In this document: positions 11,026 to 49,500 of the stretch, in pieces
How the letters are laid out: each line of letters starts with the position of its first letter
Position numbering within the stretch: the first letter of the stretch is position 1
Source of the DNA: Monoplex corrugatus
Taxonomy: Eukaryota > Mollusca > Gastropoda > Littorinimorpha > Ranellidae
Direction: 5' to 3'
NCBI GenBank assembly: GCA_030674185.1
Contig: CM060307.1
Coordinates: 75,326,135 to 75,390,134, forward strand
DNA length: 64,000 nucleotides
Position numbers and translations under genes: made by a program
Notes under the pieces: generated by a model
The model's database searches: none
Told to the model about the DNA's origin: nothing
What the model saw: the letters and a program-made list of their open reading frames with translations, nothing else

Positions 11026-11029
11026 CTGT

Positions 11030-11679
11030 TTTATAATGCATGTAGTGCCACAAATAAATGAAAAGACCAGACTGGCAGTAAAGCATATAACAAGACAGCA
11101 AATACCCATGCCAGTGTTTAGTCACACTACCCAGATACGGAAGTAGAGCAGTTCAGCATGCATTTCAAGTATTTCAAAGGGAGACTAACTGAAAAATATT
11201 CAGGTAAAAACATAACATGTCAACATTTCCAGTTATCATGACAACAGTACTACAGAGAGGAACTGACATTATCTGTTCATGCCAAGACATTAAAACTGCA
11301 TCTATAATCATTGTTTTGCCTGTTGTCATTGACAGTAAATTCTCTCTGTACAACATTGACAAGCATATGAACACTGCAGGTGGTTCTTTTCAAACAGTCA
11401 CAGGTCATCATCAAAGTCATCTGTACACACGCATATATACTAATCAATCACATTACACAAAACAAGAAACAGAATGGTCTTGTAACATAGGAAGATTCCA
11501 CAAATGATACTGGACAGAGAGAAATAAAAGGCACTGTGTCTTATATGCACAATCACTAGAGAAACGGATTACACTACAATGAGTGACATATCCCTGTGCA
11601 GATCACTTTAGGAAGTACTTGTAAGCATTGCATATAATAACTGATATACAGAATCCTTTCATTCTCCTTGTTCTTTTAG
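11030..11679. other. No gene recognised
   Basis: Non-coding AT-rich DNA between a SINE and a short tandem array; no exon or element domain is evident. Confidence 0.35.
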
Positions 11680-11950
11680 CCCGGCTGATCAAAAGCGTAT
11701 TAGTTACAGGCCAGCTGATCAAAGATCTATGTTGCCTGCAACTGACCACAGGTCTAAGTTGCTTATAGCCAAGCTTATCATAGGTCCAACTGCTTATAGC
11801 ACAGCTGATCAAAGATCTATGTTGCTTAGAGCACAGCTTCTCAAAGGCTGATTGCTCTTATCCCAGCTGATCACAGATCTATGTTGCTTATAGCCCAGCT
11901 GATCTGAGCTTGACACTGCTTGTAGCCCAGGTGATCACAAGTTGTTCTTT
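11680..11950. repeat. Degenerate tandem array, unit roughly 33 bp
   Basis: Variants of cagctgatcaaagatctatg followed by ttgcttatagccc recur about eight times with substitutions and small length changes. The unit carries the palindrome-like GATC steps. It is a minisatellite-type tandem repeat with no coding potential. Confidence 0.65.
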
Positions 11951-12830
11951 GAATGCTAACAAACTGCTCTATCACAATCAGCAAATGTGATTTGAAATTT
12001 AAGCTGTCAAAAGACATTGTATATAGCTGTCATAAGATATTAATGAGCATCATTATCCTGGGAAACAAAAATGACCTACCATAAGACGCCTAAGTTTACT
12101 GCTTCTGTGTGTGTGTGTGTGGTAGTGGTATTTGATAACTAGTATTATTTTTACAATTGCTAACAAGTATTAATCTTACCATCATGACTTAATTGCGCCC
12201 TACGTCAAACAAAGGCTGGGTGACAGAGAACTGTTATATATGCCTGCACCAAAGGATTTGGGTGACAAATCTTCATCACCTGAAATTGTTTTTCTGACCT
12301 TTTAATTATGTACAAGCGATTACAGAATGGACACAACTCTTGCCAATTAAAACAAAGAAAGAAGACCAAGTAATTTTCAGCCAATTAAAGGATTTTTTCA
12401 ACAAATACAGCCAACAAACCAGTTTACCGCCAACCAAAAGCTCCAAGAGATATGTGGTGACTTGGACAGTAATTCTGACCTGTAGAGAAAGAATTGTGAG
12501 AAGTCCGCACAAAACCATCAGTGGAAGCGGAACATGAACTCGCAGTTTTCAATAACTGTGTGACATGGCCTTTCATTTGCTGAAATGATTCACAAGTTAT
12601 CAAAGTTCATCAAAGGGCTCCTCCTTTATAAATCGCACAGGGGGGAAAAAAAGGCTGAGGAAATCATCCAGGCTAAAAGCCTTGCTGGATCAACAATATC
12701 AAATATTTCAGAATGTTAGAAACATCAGTGGTCCAAGTATTTTGCAGGCCTAAATTGAGGAAAGCCTACTGCCTGATGTCTTTTAACTGTAATGTTTCAG
12801 CCAAACAACCAGCTAGATGGCAAAACTGTT
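11951..12830. other. No gene recognised
   Basis: AT-rich sequence with a short GT run near 12106-12120. No supported exon or element. Confidence 0.35.
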
Positions 12831-13420
12831 CACAGGGCTTCAAACAGGAGGAAAACCCACTGAAACTAGGGGGGTCCAGGGCATGCTCCCCCTGGAAAAT
12901 TTTTTAAAAACCAAGTGTAAATCTATGCCATTTCGCGCTTTCTGGACATAATTTCAAGATATTTAGTGCATAAAAATTGCTGTAAACACATAATTATTAC
13001 AGGAAGATATATCTGGGAAAAGGGGAGAAGGGGTTAAAAAATAATAATAAAATGAACACTCACCTTTTAACTTGAGCATTTTACAGGTGTTCACCAACTG
13101 TAGTCTTTGGATGAAATCTCACTTCTTGGGTTGCTCAATAAGTTTCATTTTTCAGGTTTAAATGATCACACACTATCAAGTTTGAAGTTGGAGCACACAA
13201 AGTCAGTAATTGCATCAAACACTTTAAAAGTTCAGTCTCATATAACAGAGATCAACTTGTGGAATCAGCACATTTTGAAGTCACAATATCCAAATTTTGC
13301 AAGCTGATCACGGATGCCTTGCTCCTTTCGGTTTTTTAAAATATTTTTTATACAGACCGAAATCGCGGAATTCCGCCCAGACACGCAACGTTTTAAGCCC
13401 TGTGTTCATTTTGCTGTTTA
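12831..13420. repeat. Probable dispersed-repeat remnant
   Basis: The segment includes ggggggtccagggcatgctc, a run of A/T, tgccatttcgcgctttctgg and, further right, aaatcgcggaattccgccca. These look like decayed high-copy interspersed DNA rather than unique sequence. No second copy lies in this window, so the call rests on general resemblance only. Confidence 0.25.
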
Positions 13421-16400
13421 AGCCAAATAAACCAGCAACTTGTCTATCCTCTTGTTATACAGCAGGGATAATCCGATATGTAAATGGGTTGTTTACATTG
13501 AAACTAGAAGAAAACTCGAGTACCCAGACCATTAGATGAACAATGTGTCAGACACAGACTGCAAGTTTCATCCTTTGTTAGATGTTCCACTCAGATCTAA
13601 AATTCACACTGCTGACCATGGTCATTAAGGCTCTTACATTTAGTTACACTAGAATAGCATAAAAATAAGGACAGACTTGTGTGCATGCATTTTAAAAAGG
13701 TAAATGAACTTACTCTTTGACAGCAAAGATGAACAAAGTGGCAAATAACTATAACAAGTATCACAGTAAAGATCATTAAAACATACTTGTGCTCTTTTCC
13801 TCTCTGATTTCACTTTCTTATTCATGTTGTAAGGGAATAAGAGTCAGTCAAAAAACCAACAACAACAAAAACAAAAAACGAAATGGAAAAAACAAAACGA
13901 AAGAAATATGACAGAAAATACTCAAAACACACTAGAAAAGGGAGCCAATGTACACTACTGCTTTTCTATTCAAAAGACACTGACATTTGGTATGAAAGGA
14001 GTATTACATTCTGACAATGGGTCAAGCAGTATCCATACAAGGACAGTTATTATATTAGTAGGTACAAAATAATTTCTATCACATTCTAAAATACTTTCTT
14101 TCATACTCAATTTCATAATCCTACTCTGAAGCCATGTTCCTCCAACACAAAAATGGAACATTTAAACTATGACAGCTGACCAATACACAATCAAACTAAA
14201 AAAAAAATTTTTTTTTAAAAAATCAAAATGCTTCCATTATTTCATAATTTGACATAACACCTTTTATTAAATCAAGGCAGAATTTTCCAGAGGGAAAAAA
14301 AAAAGATTTTAAATAAAAGCAGAATTTTACTGAGAAAAGAACAGATACAGTTAAACCATTTTCTTTACAATTATGGGCTTTTTTTGTAACATTTTCTCTG
14401 GTGACCCATACAAATATAGTCATCCTGACAGCACCACCAGTCGTTTTGCATTTACTGTTCGTACATTTTCACAACAGTATTCTCAATTACTATGAAGTAC
14501 AGAATCAGCACCAAACACCAAACTACATCACAATTATAAACTGACTCATCCTTCATCAAAACGTTTTATGCAGCACTTCAGGAAACATAAGTTACCAAAA
14601 ATAGCAGCTTCAGTTCCAGAAATAACAAGGCAAGAAGTCACTGAAAACATTCCATGAGATACATTCGCTGTAACTTGGCAAGAGTTTGCCGAGATGAAAG
14701 ACAGAACTTGTGTAACAGTGCACAAAATAGCAATGAAAACCATATCAATTCTGTCTACAAACCATGAAATGAGTTTTTTTATCTGACAATATACTGACAG
14801 ATTCTTTCAAGACTAGTTCAGATACGATGTACATGGCAAACAATTTCCATTGTTTGAGTTCTAAAAGTAATGAATTTCTTTAAATGGACATGATGATAAT
14901 ATAGTTAAAATTATGGTTTCTCATCCTCTTCAGTACAATGAATGTTAATTAACATGCATATTCATGAAGTTTTAAAATGGACATCCTGAAAACTGATACA
15001 GTTGCGGAATGTTACAGGAAACATGTCATTTGTGCCTAAACTGGTATCTCTCAAGAGTATGTTCTGTCAACAACACAAACCAGATGATAAAAACATAGAT
15101 GACAAACAAGATGGTCAAAAAATAAACTATGCTCTTTTCTGGTCCCTTCAGTAATTTTGCACTGGTGTAATCTTGAAAATGAGCCAAGCAAATGTAGTTT
15201 TACATTTACATTCAGAATGCTGCACAAATTTCAACAATACTAATATGTACAATAGAACAAGACAATGATTTCTCCATCATGTTACAAGACTTGTTGCCAT
15301 TATGTTCAGTCTCTGAAGCACTTAAAATGCAGGCATCATTCCAGGTGTTCTTGAAAACAAAACTTCAAGGAAAAGCACTCCAAAGTCAACAATCATAACC
15401 TGTTAAGACATCTGCACCTGTAAATAGTTTTTTTGTCTGATTAAGTATTGCTAAGCTTCTTAATCTTTTTCTTCTTTGACTATTTTAATTTATTGCTGGA
15501 CTTTTCCAATTTGCTTTACACAATTATTGCCCCATGTCCAAATCTCTTCAAAAATTACTTGTAGATATCTGAATCATATTCCATAGATTTACTGTTGCAG
15601 ATCAGATTCATGTTGTAAACACTGCTCTGCTTCTGCAAACATGCGATATCATTCTCTTACAAATTACCAACTCTGGTTCTTGTTCTCTCATGTATCCCTC
15701 TCACATATCTAAAACAGGGTATGTGAAAGGAAACAGGTATGGACGGCTGAAGGAGAGGGACAATAAATATATGATCCACCATATATTCTTCAGCTGCAGT
15801 TTGTGTACCTTTTCACCCAGATGAAACTGAAACTACTCTTACCACTATCTTTCCTTATCCCACACAGATACAAAGACATTCAACAGTAATCCTATTGCAG
15901 ATGAAAGCTCTAAACTTATACTATGAAAACTAACCACTACATTCATTTTCCTACCAAATTTATACTAAGAAAACATACCACTACATTCATTTTCCTATCA
16001 AATTGATGAAAATCATCCCTCATGCAAATAAAAACTGCACACTCTTGAAAACAGAAAAGAAACCAACTGCATAAATAAACGCATGCCTGTACAAAAAGAA
16101 AAAAAACATTATAAAGAAGAATGCATTATATGTCTGTCATCAGCTGCCTTCCCAATATTTCCTGTCCAAATATAGCAGAAAATAATGCTGAACATAGCAT
16201 GATGCAGTTGTTAATACACCATGTGGACAATGACAGACAATTTGTGCAATGCAAGCTCTGTAAGAGACAAACCATACAGAATAGCTGTTTATGCTTTTCT
16301 TTGTGCATACAAAGCGCAAACACTTCACGACCAAAATTGTGCTGATGTTGCTGTTGTCCAGACCTTGAATCTCTAAGGACTACAGAATACAGAACAGTTT

Positions 16401-16796
16401 TCAATATGCAATGATCACTGATGGAGATAGTGGTACAATTTATACTAGTTCAAAGCTACTTGAGAACACTTAACAAAAGAACAATTCTTATTACACAACG
16501 ATAAACAGGAGTAGATGATGGAAGCTGTTATTGTAGTTGAGACAACTTGACAAAATGTATTCCATGGAGTTTTTGTTTCCCATCCCCCCTCCTCTCAAGA
16601 TATATGATTCCATGTCTGGTGTTAGTGTTCCTGTTTTTCTTCTTTTTAAATAGATATAGTGATGTCAATTATTCAAGAGAACAGACATCTCAGTATCAGT
16701 ATAAACAACATATTCAAAATCAGCATGTTTTTGTTCAAAAATATAAACAAAAGTTGTTGGAACAAAGTTTAAAAGATTTTCAATAAAAAAAAGGAA
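13421..16796. other. Long non-coding stretch beyond the 3' end of GLCCI1
   Basis: About 3.4 kb of AT-rich DNA with poly-A/T runs (for example 14201-14222) and no splice-bounded protein-like frame on either strand. It separates the GLCCI1 3' end from the SINE/MITE-rich region to the left. Confidence 0.4.
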
Positions 16797-16802
16797 TTTA
16801 TT
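16797..16802 (-). terminator. Candidate poly(A) signal of GLCCI1
   Basis: Minus-strand AATAAA about 305 bases downstream of the GLCCI1 stop codon. It is the first perfect hexamer I found in the downstream sequence, giving a plausible 3' UTR of about 330 bases. Inferred from position only. Confidence 0.45.
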
Positions 16803-17106
16803 CATACAACTTTTTCTTAAATACCGGTAAGACACTATAAACATAAACAGAATGTACAATTTTTCTGGGTCATCTGGAACATGTGGGAGAGAGCAGAACC
16901 AGAAAATAGTTGAAGACTCTGTGGTGGATACAGCCCATGAGATCTGACCTATCTATGGACGTTGCTAGGTACAGAAATCTCACAACGGGCAGGACGGAAA
17001 GATAGACAATGAACGTGATAAGAAGCAAGCCCCTTGTTATTGTCTCTTCATGGTGAAGGGTGGTTCATTGCCAATATACGGCACACTGACTGGGGACAGA
17101 AAGTGA

Positions 17107-43109
<26,003 letters not shown>

Positions 43110-43199
43110 GCTGACATAAATGTATTCTCGAAAGAAAAAAACTTTGCTCTGCTGATAACACACTTCAGCTGATATATAACCAATGTACAACATTCACTC

Positions 43200-43520
43200 T
43201 ATTGCACTCGCGGTTATTGTCTTTCACACTTGCAGGAGACCAGAAAAATTTCGCTCAACTTGCGTCACGTGACGTCAGATGCGTTTTTCATTGGTTTAAA
43301 AGTGGCTGTGCAGGAGAAGCCTGGTCTTTTCTCAAAGTTTTTGATTGCGTTTGAAATGCTCTGACTAATATTGCAGAAAATGATAGATATACATGAAATT
43401 GCAATAACACTGACAATCACTAAAGTTGAACGATAAACTGCGATTATTTCCCAAATCGAGGCAAAACTGTCAAGTGTCACGGTGTTTATCTCCCTTCATT
43501 TGGGCAAGCGCTCTGTCAAC
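43200..43520 (-). promoter_or_regulatory. Probable GLCCI1 promoter region
   Basis: About 100-400 bases upstream of the GLCCI1 start the DNA becomes less AT-rich and contains a perfect cAMP-response element TGACGTCA (43270-43277) overlapping an E-box CACGTG (43267-43272). Vertebrate GLCCI1 is hormone-induced, but linking these motifs to regulation here is inference. No TATA box at a fixed distance was identified. Confidence 0.45.
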
Positions 43521-43980
43521 TTTCACTCTCACGGAACGGCATTTTCATACATCAGGGTGAGGGTATGCAAACCACCTAGGTCATTGCTCACTGACTCCTA
43601 AGTATTCTATGAACAACCAGAAAATTTCAATCATGAAATGTTTGCGTCTGACCCCAAGCAGAAACTGAAAATTAAAAGTACCGACCGAACAGACTGTAGG
43701 CCTACGTTGTTGATTCGTAACATTTTTACATTCATTGTGATTGTCGTGATTCATCGTCGTTTCTTTAATTTAATTTTTCGAGATCGATTATTTTGTTTGT
43801 TGCCTGTAAAACTGGAGTGAATGTAACTCGGTCGGACTTGTTTTCCACTGATTAACGTTTTAGTTTCTAACCGACTGGCTATCATATTTCACTAATTTTA
43901 AATTTGTGCGTACTGGTAACTGGAGTTTACCACAGAGCGTCCTTAGCGACAATCGGGAGAAGTCATTGTTACGTGTCGTG

Positions 43981-44009
43981 TCAGTGTGTATGTGTGTGTG
44001 TGTGTGTGT

Positions 44010-44064
<55 letters not shown>
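43981..44064. repeat. (TG)n microsatellite
   Basis: About 80 bases of TG with one TATG interruption, immediately 5' of a truncated LINE. Confidence 0.97.
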
Positions 44065-44101
44065 GAGTACTTTATTTACCTCGTAGGGCTCCACCCTCTT
44101 C

Positions 44102-45700
44102 CCATTCCCTGTTATTCAGAAAGAATCTGCCTTCTCTTTAAACTTCCATTAGACCACCATCTTCCAGTCATCGTTATCCTCAGGCATCGTCCCAACTGAC
44201 TGGAGGAGTGCATACGTTACACCAATCTTCAAGAAGGGTGAACAATATAACCCTGCTAACTACAGGCCAGTTTCCCTGACGTGCATCGTGTGTAAGCTCA
44301 TGGAGCACATAGTCGTCAGCTCTGTGATGCAGCACTTCGAGGCTCTCGCCATTCTCAACGACAGCCAACATGGTTTTTGACGGGGGCGATCATGTGAGAG
44401 CCAACTCCTGGAGTTTGTAGAGGAGATAACCACCAATTTGGAGAATGGGAAGCAGACAGACATCCTAATTATGGATTTCGCAAAGGCCTTCAACCGTGTT
44501 AACCACAGTCTGCTGATCCACAAACTCCAACGCTATGGAATACAAGGCTCCACTCTCACATGGATCAACAGCTTCCTCAAGAATCGACGCCAAGCAGTAG
44601 TAGTTGACGGTCACCACTCCTCCTATGTCAGCGTTAGGTCAGGAGTCCCTCAGGGTTCCATATTGGGACCTTGTTTATTCCTGGCCTATATCAACGATTT
44701 TCCGGACAAGCTGATGGCACTGGTAAGACTATTTGCGGATGACACAGTGGTGTACAGGGTTGTAGTCAACAGCAAACAACAAGACCAGCTACAGCAAGAC
44801 CTCCAGCGCCTATCGGAATGGGAGAAGAGCTGGGACATGCTGTTCCACCCTGCAAAGTGCGTGTCTATGCCAGTCACCAGGAGCAGGAGCCCACTGGATC
44901 ACTCCTCGTCCTGCACGGCCACAACCTGGACACTGTCCACACAGCCAAATACCTGGACGTCACACTACATCGAGAAATGACATGGGACACCCACATCAAC
45001 GAGATGGTAAACAAAGCTAACCCAATGCTGGGTTTCCTCAGGCGCAATTTAAAGATCAGCTCCAGTTCCATCAAGGAGAAGACGTACAAGGCGTTCGTGA
45101 GACCCCTTCTTGAATATGCATCATCAGTACGGGATCCATATACACAGAAGAGCATAGACAAGTTGGAGGCCGTTCAGAGATGTGCCGCCCGTTTTGTGCT
45201 CAACTGATATCACAACACATCAATTGATCGGCTGGCCATCTCTTGAGCAGCGAAGAAGAACCACACGCCTGGAATTCATTTATAAAATCCACCATGGACT
45301 AATCCAGTGCCCAATTATCCGGAGCAAGCTAGTCCCACCCCCACCACGACAGCGCCGTACCCACCTCCAGCAGTTCTACCTCATCAACACCAGAACTCAG
45401 TACAGAGGTGGCTCATTTCTACCCAGGACTGTTGGGGAGTGGAACCATCTTCCCAATGAAACAGTAGAGGCAGCAACAGTCAATGCTTTTGTGTCGCGAG
45501 CCTCTGCCCAACAGTGAGTTTCTGGACACCACGTGGCCCTTACGGTAACGGATTTCAGCAATGTCTACGGACAATGAGAATAGTGAAATGATCGGAGCTT
45601 ATGAATGGACTGTGTCTACAACCCCCCCCCCCCCCCCCCCCCCCTTTATGTGCCGGAATGATCATCCTCAAGATTGTGGGCACCAAAGGAAAGGAAGGAA
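44102..45700 (+). mobile_element. 5'-truncated Jockey/CR1-group LINE
   Basis: A plus-strand non-LTR element begins inside the region preceding the RT (IVPTDWRSAYVTPIFKKGE) and runs through RT and C-terminal domain to a 3' UTR with a poly-C tract (45622-45644). The 3' boundary is uncertain because no poly-A or target duplication is obvious. It lies upstream of GLCCI1, between it and UMAD1. Confidence 0.82.
44180..45517 (+). pseudogene. LINE reverse transcriptase with one stop and two frameshifts
   Basis: Reads NPANYRPVSLTCIVCKL, then NDSQHGF followed by a TGA (44377-44379), then RGRSCESQLLEFVEE and TDILIMDFAKAFNRVNHSLL. Next come SGVPQGSILGPCLFLAYIND and LFADDTVVYR, so the RT catalytic box is FADD. 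Near 44880 the frame shifts: VTRSRSPL is lost and AKYLDVTLHREMTWDTHI continues in another frame through RRNLKISSSS, VRPLLEYASSV and VQRCAARFVLN. A second shift near 45200 leads to the C-terminal part ending about 45515 (FLPRTVGEWNHLP). Not functional. Confidence 0.85.
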
Positions 45701-45719
45701 GTGATAAGGCTTTGGTTGA

Positions 45720-46930
45720 GTTACTGTTATTTCAAGACTGAAAGCACTACAACCGACTAACAACTTTTTAAAAAAATGGAGACCTCCTATCTGCAGTAAC
45801 TCTATTCTAACAATTTCCAGACTAAAAGAGTTCCCACCACCTTCTGCTAGTACCAACATTGATCTTCTAATAATTCTAAGGATAAAACAACTCCCACTAT
45901 ATATCTGCACTTACTCTTCCAAACAAGACAAAAATAACTCCATTACTTGAATTTACTCTTTCTAACAAGACTAAGAACTCCAACTACTGCATTTCCAAAT
46001 AATTTCTAGGCTAAAAAAACTCCCACTCTACCTGCATTTACTTGTCTTGATAATAATTTCAAGACTAAGAGAACTCCCACCAGTATGTGCATTTACTCTT
46101 CCTAACAATTTTAAGATGTACAAACTCCCATCATTACCTGCATTTATTCTTCCTGACGATTTCAAGACTAAAAGAATTCTCTCCATTCCTTGCATTTACT
46201 CTTCCTAACAATTTCAAGATGAAAGAACTTCCGGATTCCACCACTAACTGCATTTACTCTTCCTAACAATTTCAAGACTAAAAAAATTCTCTCTACTACC
46301 TGCATTTATCTTCCTGACAATTTCAAGACTAAAAGAATTCTCTCCACTACCTGTATTTACGCTTCCTGACAATTTCAAGACTAAAAGAATTCTCTCTACT
46401 ACCTGCATTTACTCTTCCTAACAATTTCAAGACTGAAATAACTTCTACCACTACCAGCATTTACTCTTCCTGACAATCTCAAGATTAAAGAACTCTCACC
46501 ACTCCTTGCATTTACTCTTCTTAACAATTTCAAGATAAAAGAACTTCCACCACTAACTGCATTTACTCTTCCTAACAATTTCAAGACTAAAAGAACTTCC
46601 ACTTCTACCTGTATTTACTCTTCCTAACAATTTCAAGACAAAGAACTTTCCCTACTACCTGCATTTCCTCCTCCGAACAAATTCAAGATAAACAAACTCC
46701 CACCACTACCTGCATTTACTTTTCCCTGACAATATCACGATAAAAGAACTCCCACCACACTTTGAATTTATTCTTCCTGACAATTCCATGATTAAAGAAC
46801 TCCCACCACCTTCCTGCATTTACTCATCCTAACACTTTCAAGACAAAAAGAATTCCCATCATTTACCTGCATTAGTTTACTCTTCCTAACAGTTTCAAGA
46901 CTAAATAAACTCACCATACAATCTTCCCTT
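45720..46930. repeat. Minisatellite, unit about 53 bp, around 20 copies
   Basis: A repeating text 'ctgcatttactcttcctaac' + 'aatttcaagactaaaagaac' + 'tcccaccactac' varies by substitutions and 1-5 base indels between copies. It is coherent from about 45740 to 46915, with the best homogeneity in the middle. Frames across it encode a repeated Leu/Arg-rich peptide that is an artefact. Confidence 0.92.
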
Positions 46931-47145
46931 TCCATTCACATGCCTACTGAAATCGTGAGCACACCTATGCAAGAAAATGTATTCACTTATTTCAGATTTT
47001 TGTCATTATTCCGCAACCATGGCTGTTGTTGGGAGGAGACTGCATCATGTGTTGAAGTGATGCAGCAGCAGACAGACACTTTCATTTTTCTCTGAGGTGC
47101 ATGCAAGCAGGTTTTTGAGAAAAAAAATGATAACATTGGATCTAT

Positions 47146-48790
47146 AATAATAATAATAATAATTACAATATTTATATAGCGCAAAATCTCGACAAAATCA
47201 AATCTAAGCGCTGAAACAGACACACATGCACGCACGCACGCATACACACGCACACACACGCATGGCTATAAATGGGGAGAAAGAATAAAAGCAATAAAAG
47301 CAAGAATAAAAGCAATGGAAAATTATAGAGCATATCATATACAATTATATATTAAAACCATGTGATTCCCCTCCGAGCGGAGACAGGCTGCAGAGGGGGG
47401 TTGAGTGAGGTTAGGATTTTATGCAGAGGAGAAAAGGTGAGTTTTGAGAGTGGACTTGAAGGAGACAAAAGTAGGTTGCTGACGGACTGAGAGAGGAAGT
47501 TTGTTCCAGGAGAGTGGACCAGAAACAGAGAAGGCTCGTGGACCATAGGTATTGAGCTTAGTGCGTGGAAAGCGAAAAGTCAGAGGATCGGAGGCAGAGA
47601 GAAGGGTACGTGAGGGAACATAGATCTCAAGTAGGCTTGATAGGTAATCGGGGGCTGCGTTATTGAGGCTTTTGTAGCACATGGTGTCTAGTTTGTACTG
47701 TATGCGCTTTGATACAGGGAGCCAGTGAAGTTGTGCCAGGAGAGGAGATATGTGGTCAGCTTTTTTCTTTTTGAGTACAAGGCGTACAGCATTGTTTTGA
47801 ATGCGCTGTAGGATGTGAATGGTGGAGGCAGGAAGACCAGACAGGAGTGAATTGCAATAGTCAATGCGAGACATTATGAAGGAGAGAACGAGTTTTGCAG
47901 TTGTTTCGACAGAGAGATACTTCTTGATCAGGCTTATACGATGGAGATGATAGTAGCAAGATCTGGCAGTTTGAGAAACAAAGTTGTTCATGGAGAGGGT
48001 AGAGTCAATGCAGACACCAAGGTTTTTAGCTGAATCAGAAATTGGGACTGATGTGTTACATAATGGGAGAGAAAGAGGAGGCAGCTGAGAAAGTTTCTGA
48101 CGGGTGCCAATGAGGATAGCTTCTGTCTTGTCGTCATTAAGCTGAAGTTTGTTGAACGTCATCCAGTTTTTAATGTCCGAGTAACACTCAGTGGTGCGAG
48201 TCAACAGGCGCTGTATATTATCAGGTGAGTCACTGTCTTGAAGTTGGGTGTCATCAGCATAGAAGTGGTGTTTTATAGAGTGGGAGTTGATGATGGTGGA
48301 CAGGGGGGAGGTATAAAGAGTGAAAAGAACAGGGCCAAGGACAGATCCTTGTGGAACACCACAGGTCAGGTATGCAGGTTGAGAGTAAGTGCCATTGATG
48401 AGAACAGTTTGTTTTCTGTTTGATAAATACGAAGTGAAAAAGGAGAGAGCAATGTCAGAGATGCCAAAAGTATGATGAAGTCTAGAAAGGAGAATACCAT
48501 GGTCAATGGTATCGAAGGCTGCAGACAGATCAAGGAGTGTGAGGAGAGAGACTTTGCCAGTATCAGTTGCAAGGAGGAGATTGTTGAGAATGTGTAGTAG
48601 GGCAGTTTCAGTGCTATGGCACTGGCGGTAGGCTGACTGGAAAGGATTGAGGAGATTGTTGGCAGACAGGTGAGAGTTCAGCTGGTTGAGGACGACTTTT
48701 CCAAGGAGTTTTGACAAGAGAGATTAGAGATAGGCCGGTAATTTTTCAGTTCATTTGGGTCTAAATTGTGTTTCTTGACAATCTTTTGTC
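47146..48790 (-). mobile_element. CR1/L2-like LINE, 5'-truncated, near-intact RT
   Basis: Minus-strand element. Its 3' end is a (TAA)n tract (47146-47163) preceded by a short inverted repeat AGCGC/GCGCT (47178-47182 with 47208-47212), the same terminal layout as the LINE at 25215 although the sequences differ. The 5' limit is near 48790, within KKHNLDPNELKNYRPISNLS, so the endonuclease part is lost. It lies between GLCCI1 and UMAD1. Confidence 0.88.
47419..48717 (-). CDS. LINE reverse transcriptase (432 codons open)
   Basis: Open frame with the RT blocks NPFQSAYRQCHSTETALL, LDLSAAFDTIDH (residues 62-73), GVPQGSVLGP (120-129) and an intact catalytic YADD (153-156). The thumb and C-terminal region follows with NNAVRLVLKKKK, LHWLPVSKRIQYKLD, YVPSRTLLSASD and WNKLPLSVRQQ. 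Just upstream (48720-48780) the conserved NYRPISNLS is in a different frame, so one small indel near 48720 breaks the continuity; the start Met is therefore arbitrary. With YADD intact and few lesions it is one of the younger elements in the window. Confidence 0.88.
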   Translation of the reverse strand: MSKLLGKVVLNQLNSHLSANNLLNPFQSAYRQCHSTETALLHILNNLLLATDTGKVSLLTLLDLSAAFDTIDHGILLSRLHHTFGISDIALSFFTSYLSNRKQTVLINGTYSQPAYLTCGVPQGSVLGPVLFTLYTSPLSTIINSHSIKHHFYADDTQLQDSDSPDNIQRLLTRTTECYSDIKNWMTFNKLQLNDDKTEAILIGTRQKLSQLPPLSLPLCNTSVPISDSAKNLGVCIDSTLSMNNFVSQTARSCYYHLHRISLIKKYLSVETTAKLVLSFIMSRIDYCNSLLSGLPASTIHILQRIQNNAVRLVLKKKKADHISPLLAQLHWLPVSKRIQYKLDTMCYKSLNNAAPDYLSSLLEIYVPSRTLLSASDPLTFRFPRTKLNTYGPRAFSVSGPLSWNKLPLSVRQQPTFVSFKSTLKTHLFSSA

Positions 48791-48909
48791 GTTGTTTTTG
48801 TTGTTGTTATTTAATATTTGCAACTGATCAGCTCTTCTTTTTGTTGACGACAGCCTCTTTTCAGATACTCTGAAGGACAGTCCAACTCTTTCTGTTTCCT
48901 TTCTCACTC

Positions 48910-48911
<2 letters not shown>

Positions 48912-48960
<49 letters not shown>
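48912..48960. repeat. (CA)n microsatellite
   Basis: About 48 bases of perfect CA. Confidence 0.98.
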
Positions 48961-48961
<1 letters not shown>

Positions 48962-49179
48962 CCACTCATTCATGAACAGGTATGCAATGCAACCAATGCA
49001 GCTCCTTTGCTGAAGTAGGTGTACACAGATGGGTTTCCTGCTCTTTCAAGCACTATGGCTATTGAGTATGTATGTAGTCTCCAAGAGATGCCAAGAATGT
49101 GTCTTGGCCATTGAATGCAGAAAGAATTCAGTTTTTAGTTTTGTGCATGTGGAGCTCTAGCTCAAGAGAGAAATTATCA

Positions 49180-49500
49180 GCAATATTTGGGCCCAAGTAT
49201 GGACCTCATTGTGGTTTTTCTTTCCCTTCACTACACCCTGAGTGGTGGTTTGGATGCTAGTCTTTCAGACAACATGACAAACTAAGGTCATGTGTGCATT
49301 ATGCATTTAGCATACATAAAAGAACCCATGACAACAAAGCAGTTGTCCCTGGGAAAAAAAAAAAAAAAATTGTAAAAGCCCACTGCTTTGGTAAAAAAAT
49401 AAAAAACTTGCTAAGAGAAAAAAGAAAGAATTGGGTGGTGCTGTAGTGAGGAGATATACTCTTCTCAAACAGAGCAGTCCAAATTTCATACATGGACTAA
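49180..49500 (+). repeat. Dispersed-repeat-like segment with an internal A-run
   Basis: Contains accctgagtggtggtttgga, later taaaagaacccatgacaaca, a 17-base A run (49353-49369) and gaattgggtggtgctgtagt. From memory, text of this kind is common in interspersed repeats of gastropods and other lophotrochozoans. No second copy is in the window, so the call is tentative. Confidence 0.35.

Noticed and set aside
6859..11125. Functional tRNA genes at the SINE heads
   Set aside because: The A and B boxes are degenerate, the cloverleaf is not preserved, and the body continues into shared SINE sequence.
11174..11507. Opposing open frames of 66 and 96 codons
   Set aside because: Mutual shadows with no protein-like composition or splice sites.
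12306..12537. Overlapping open frames on both strands
   Set aside because: AT-rich chance frames with no family resemblance.
43110..43193. Upstream in-frame ATG of GLCCI1 (adds MLYIGYISAEV...)
   Set aside because: The added residues have no family match; the conserved SQRMRR sits directly at the internal ATG. Not excluded, only less likely.
46399..46602. Leu-Arg-rich repeat protein
   Set aside because: It is a frame through the ~53-bp minisatellite.
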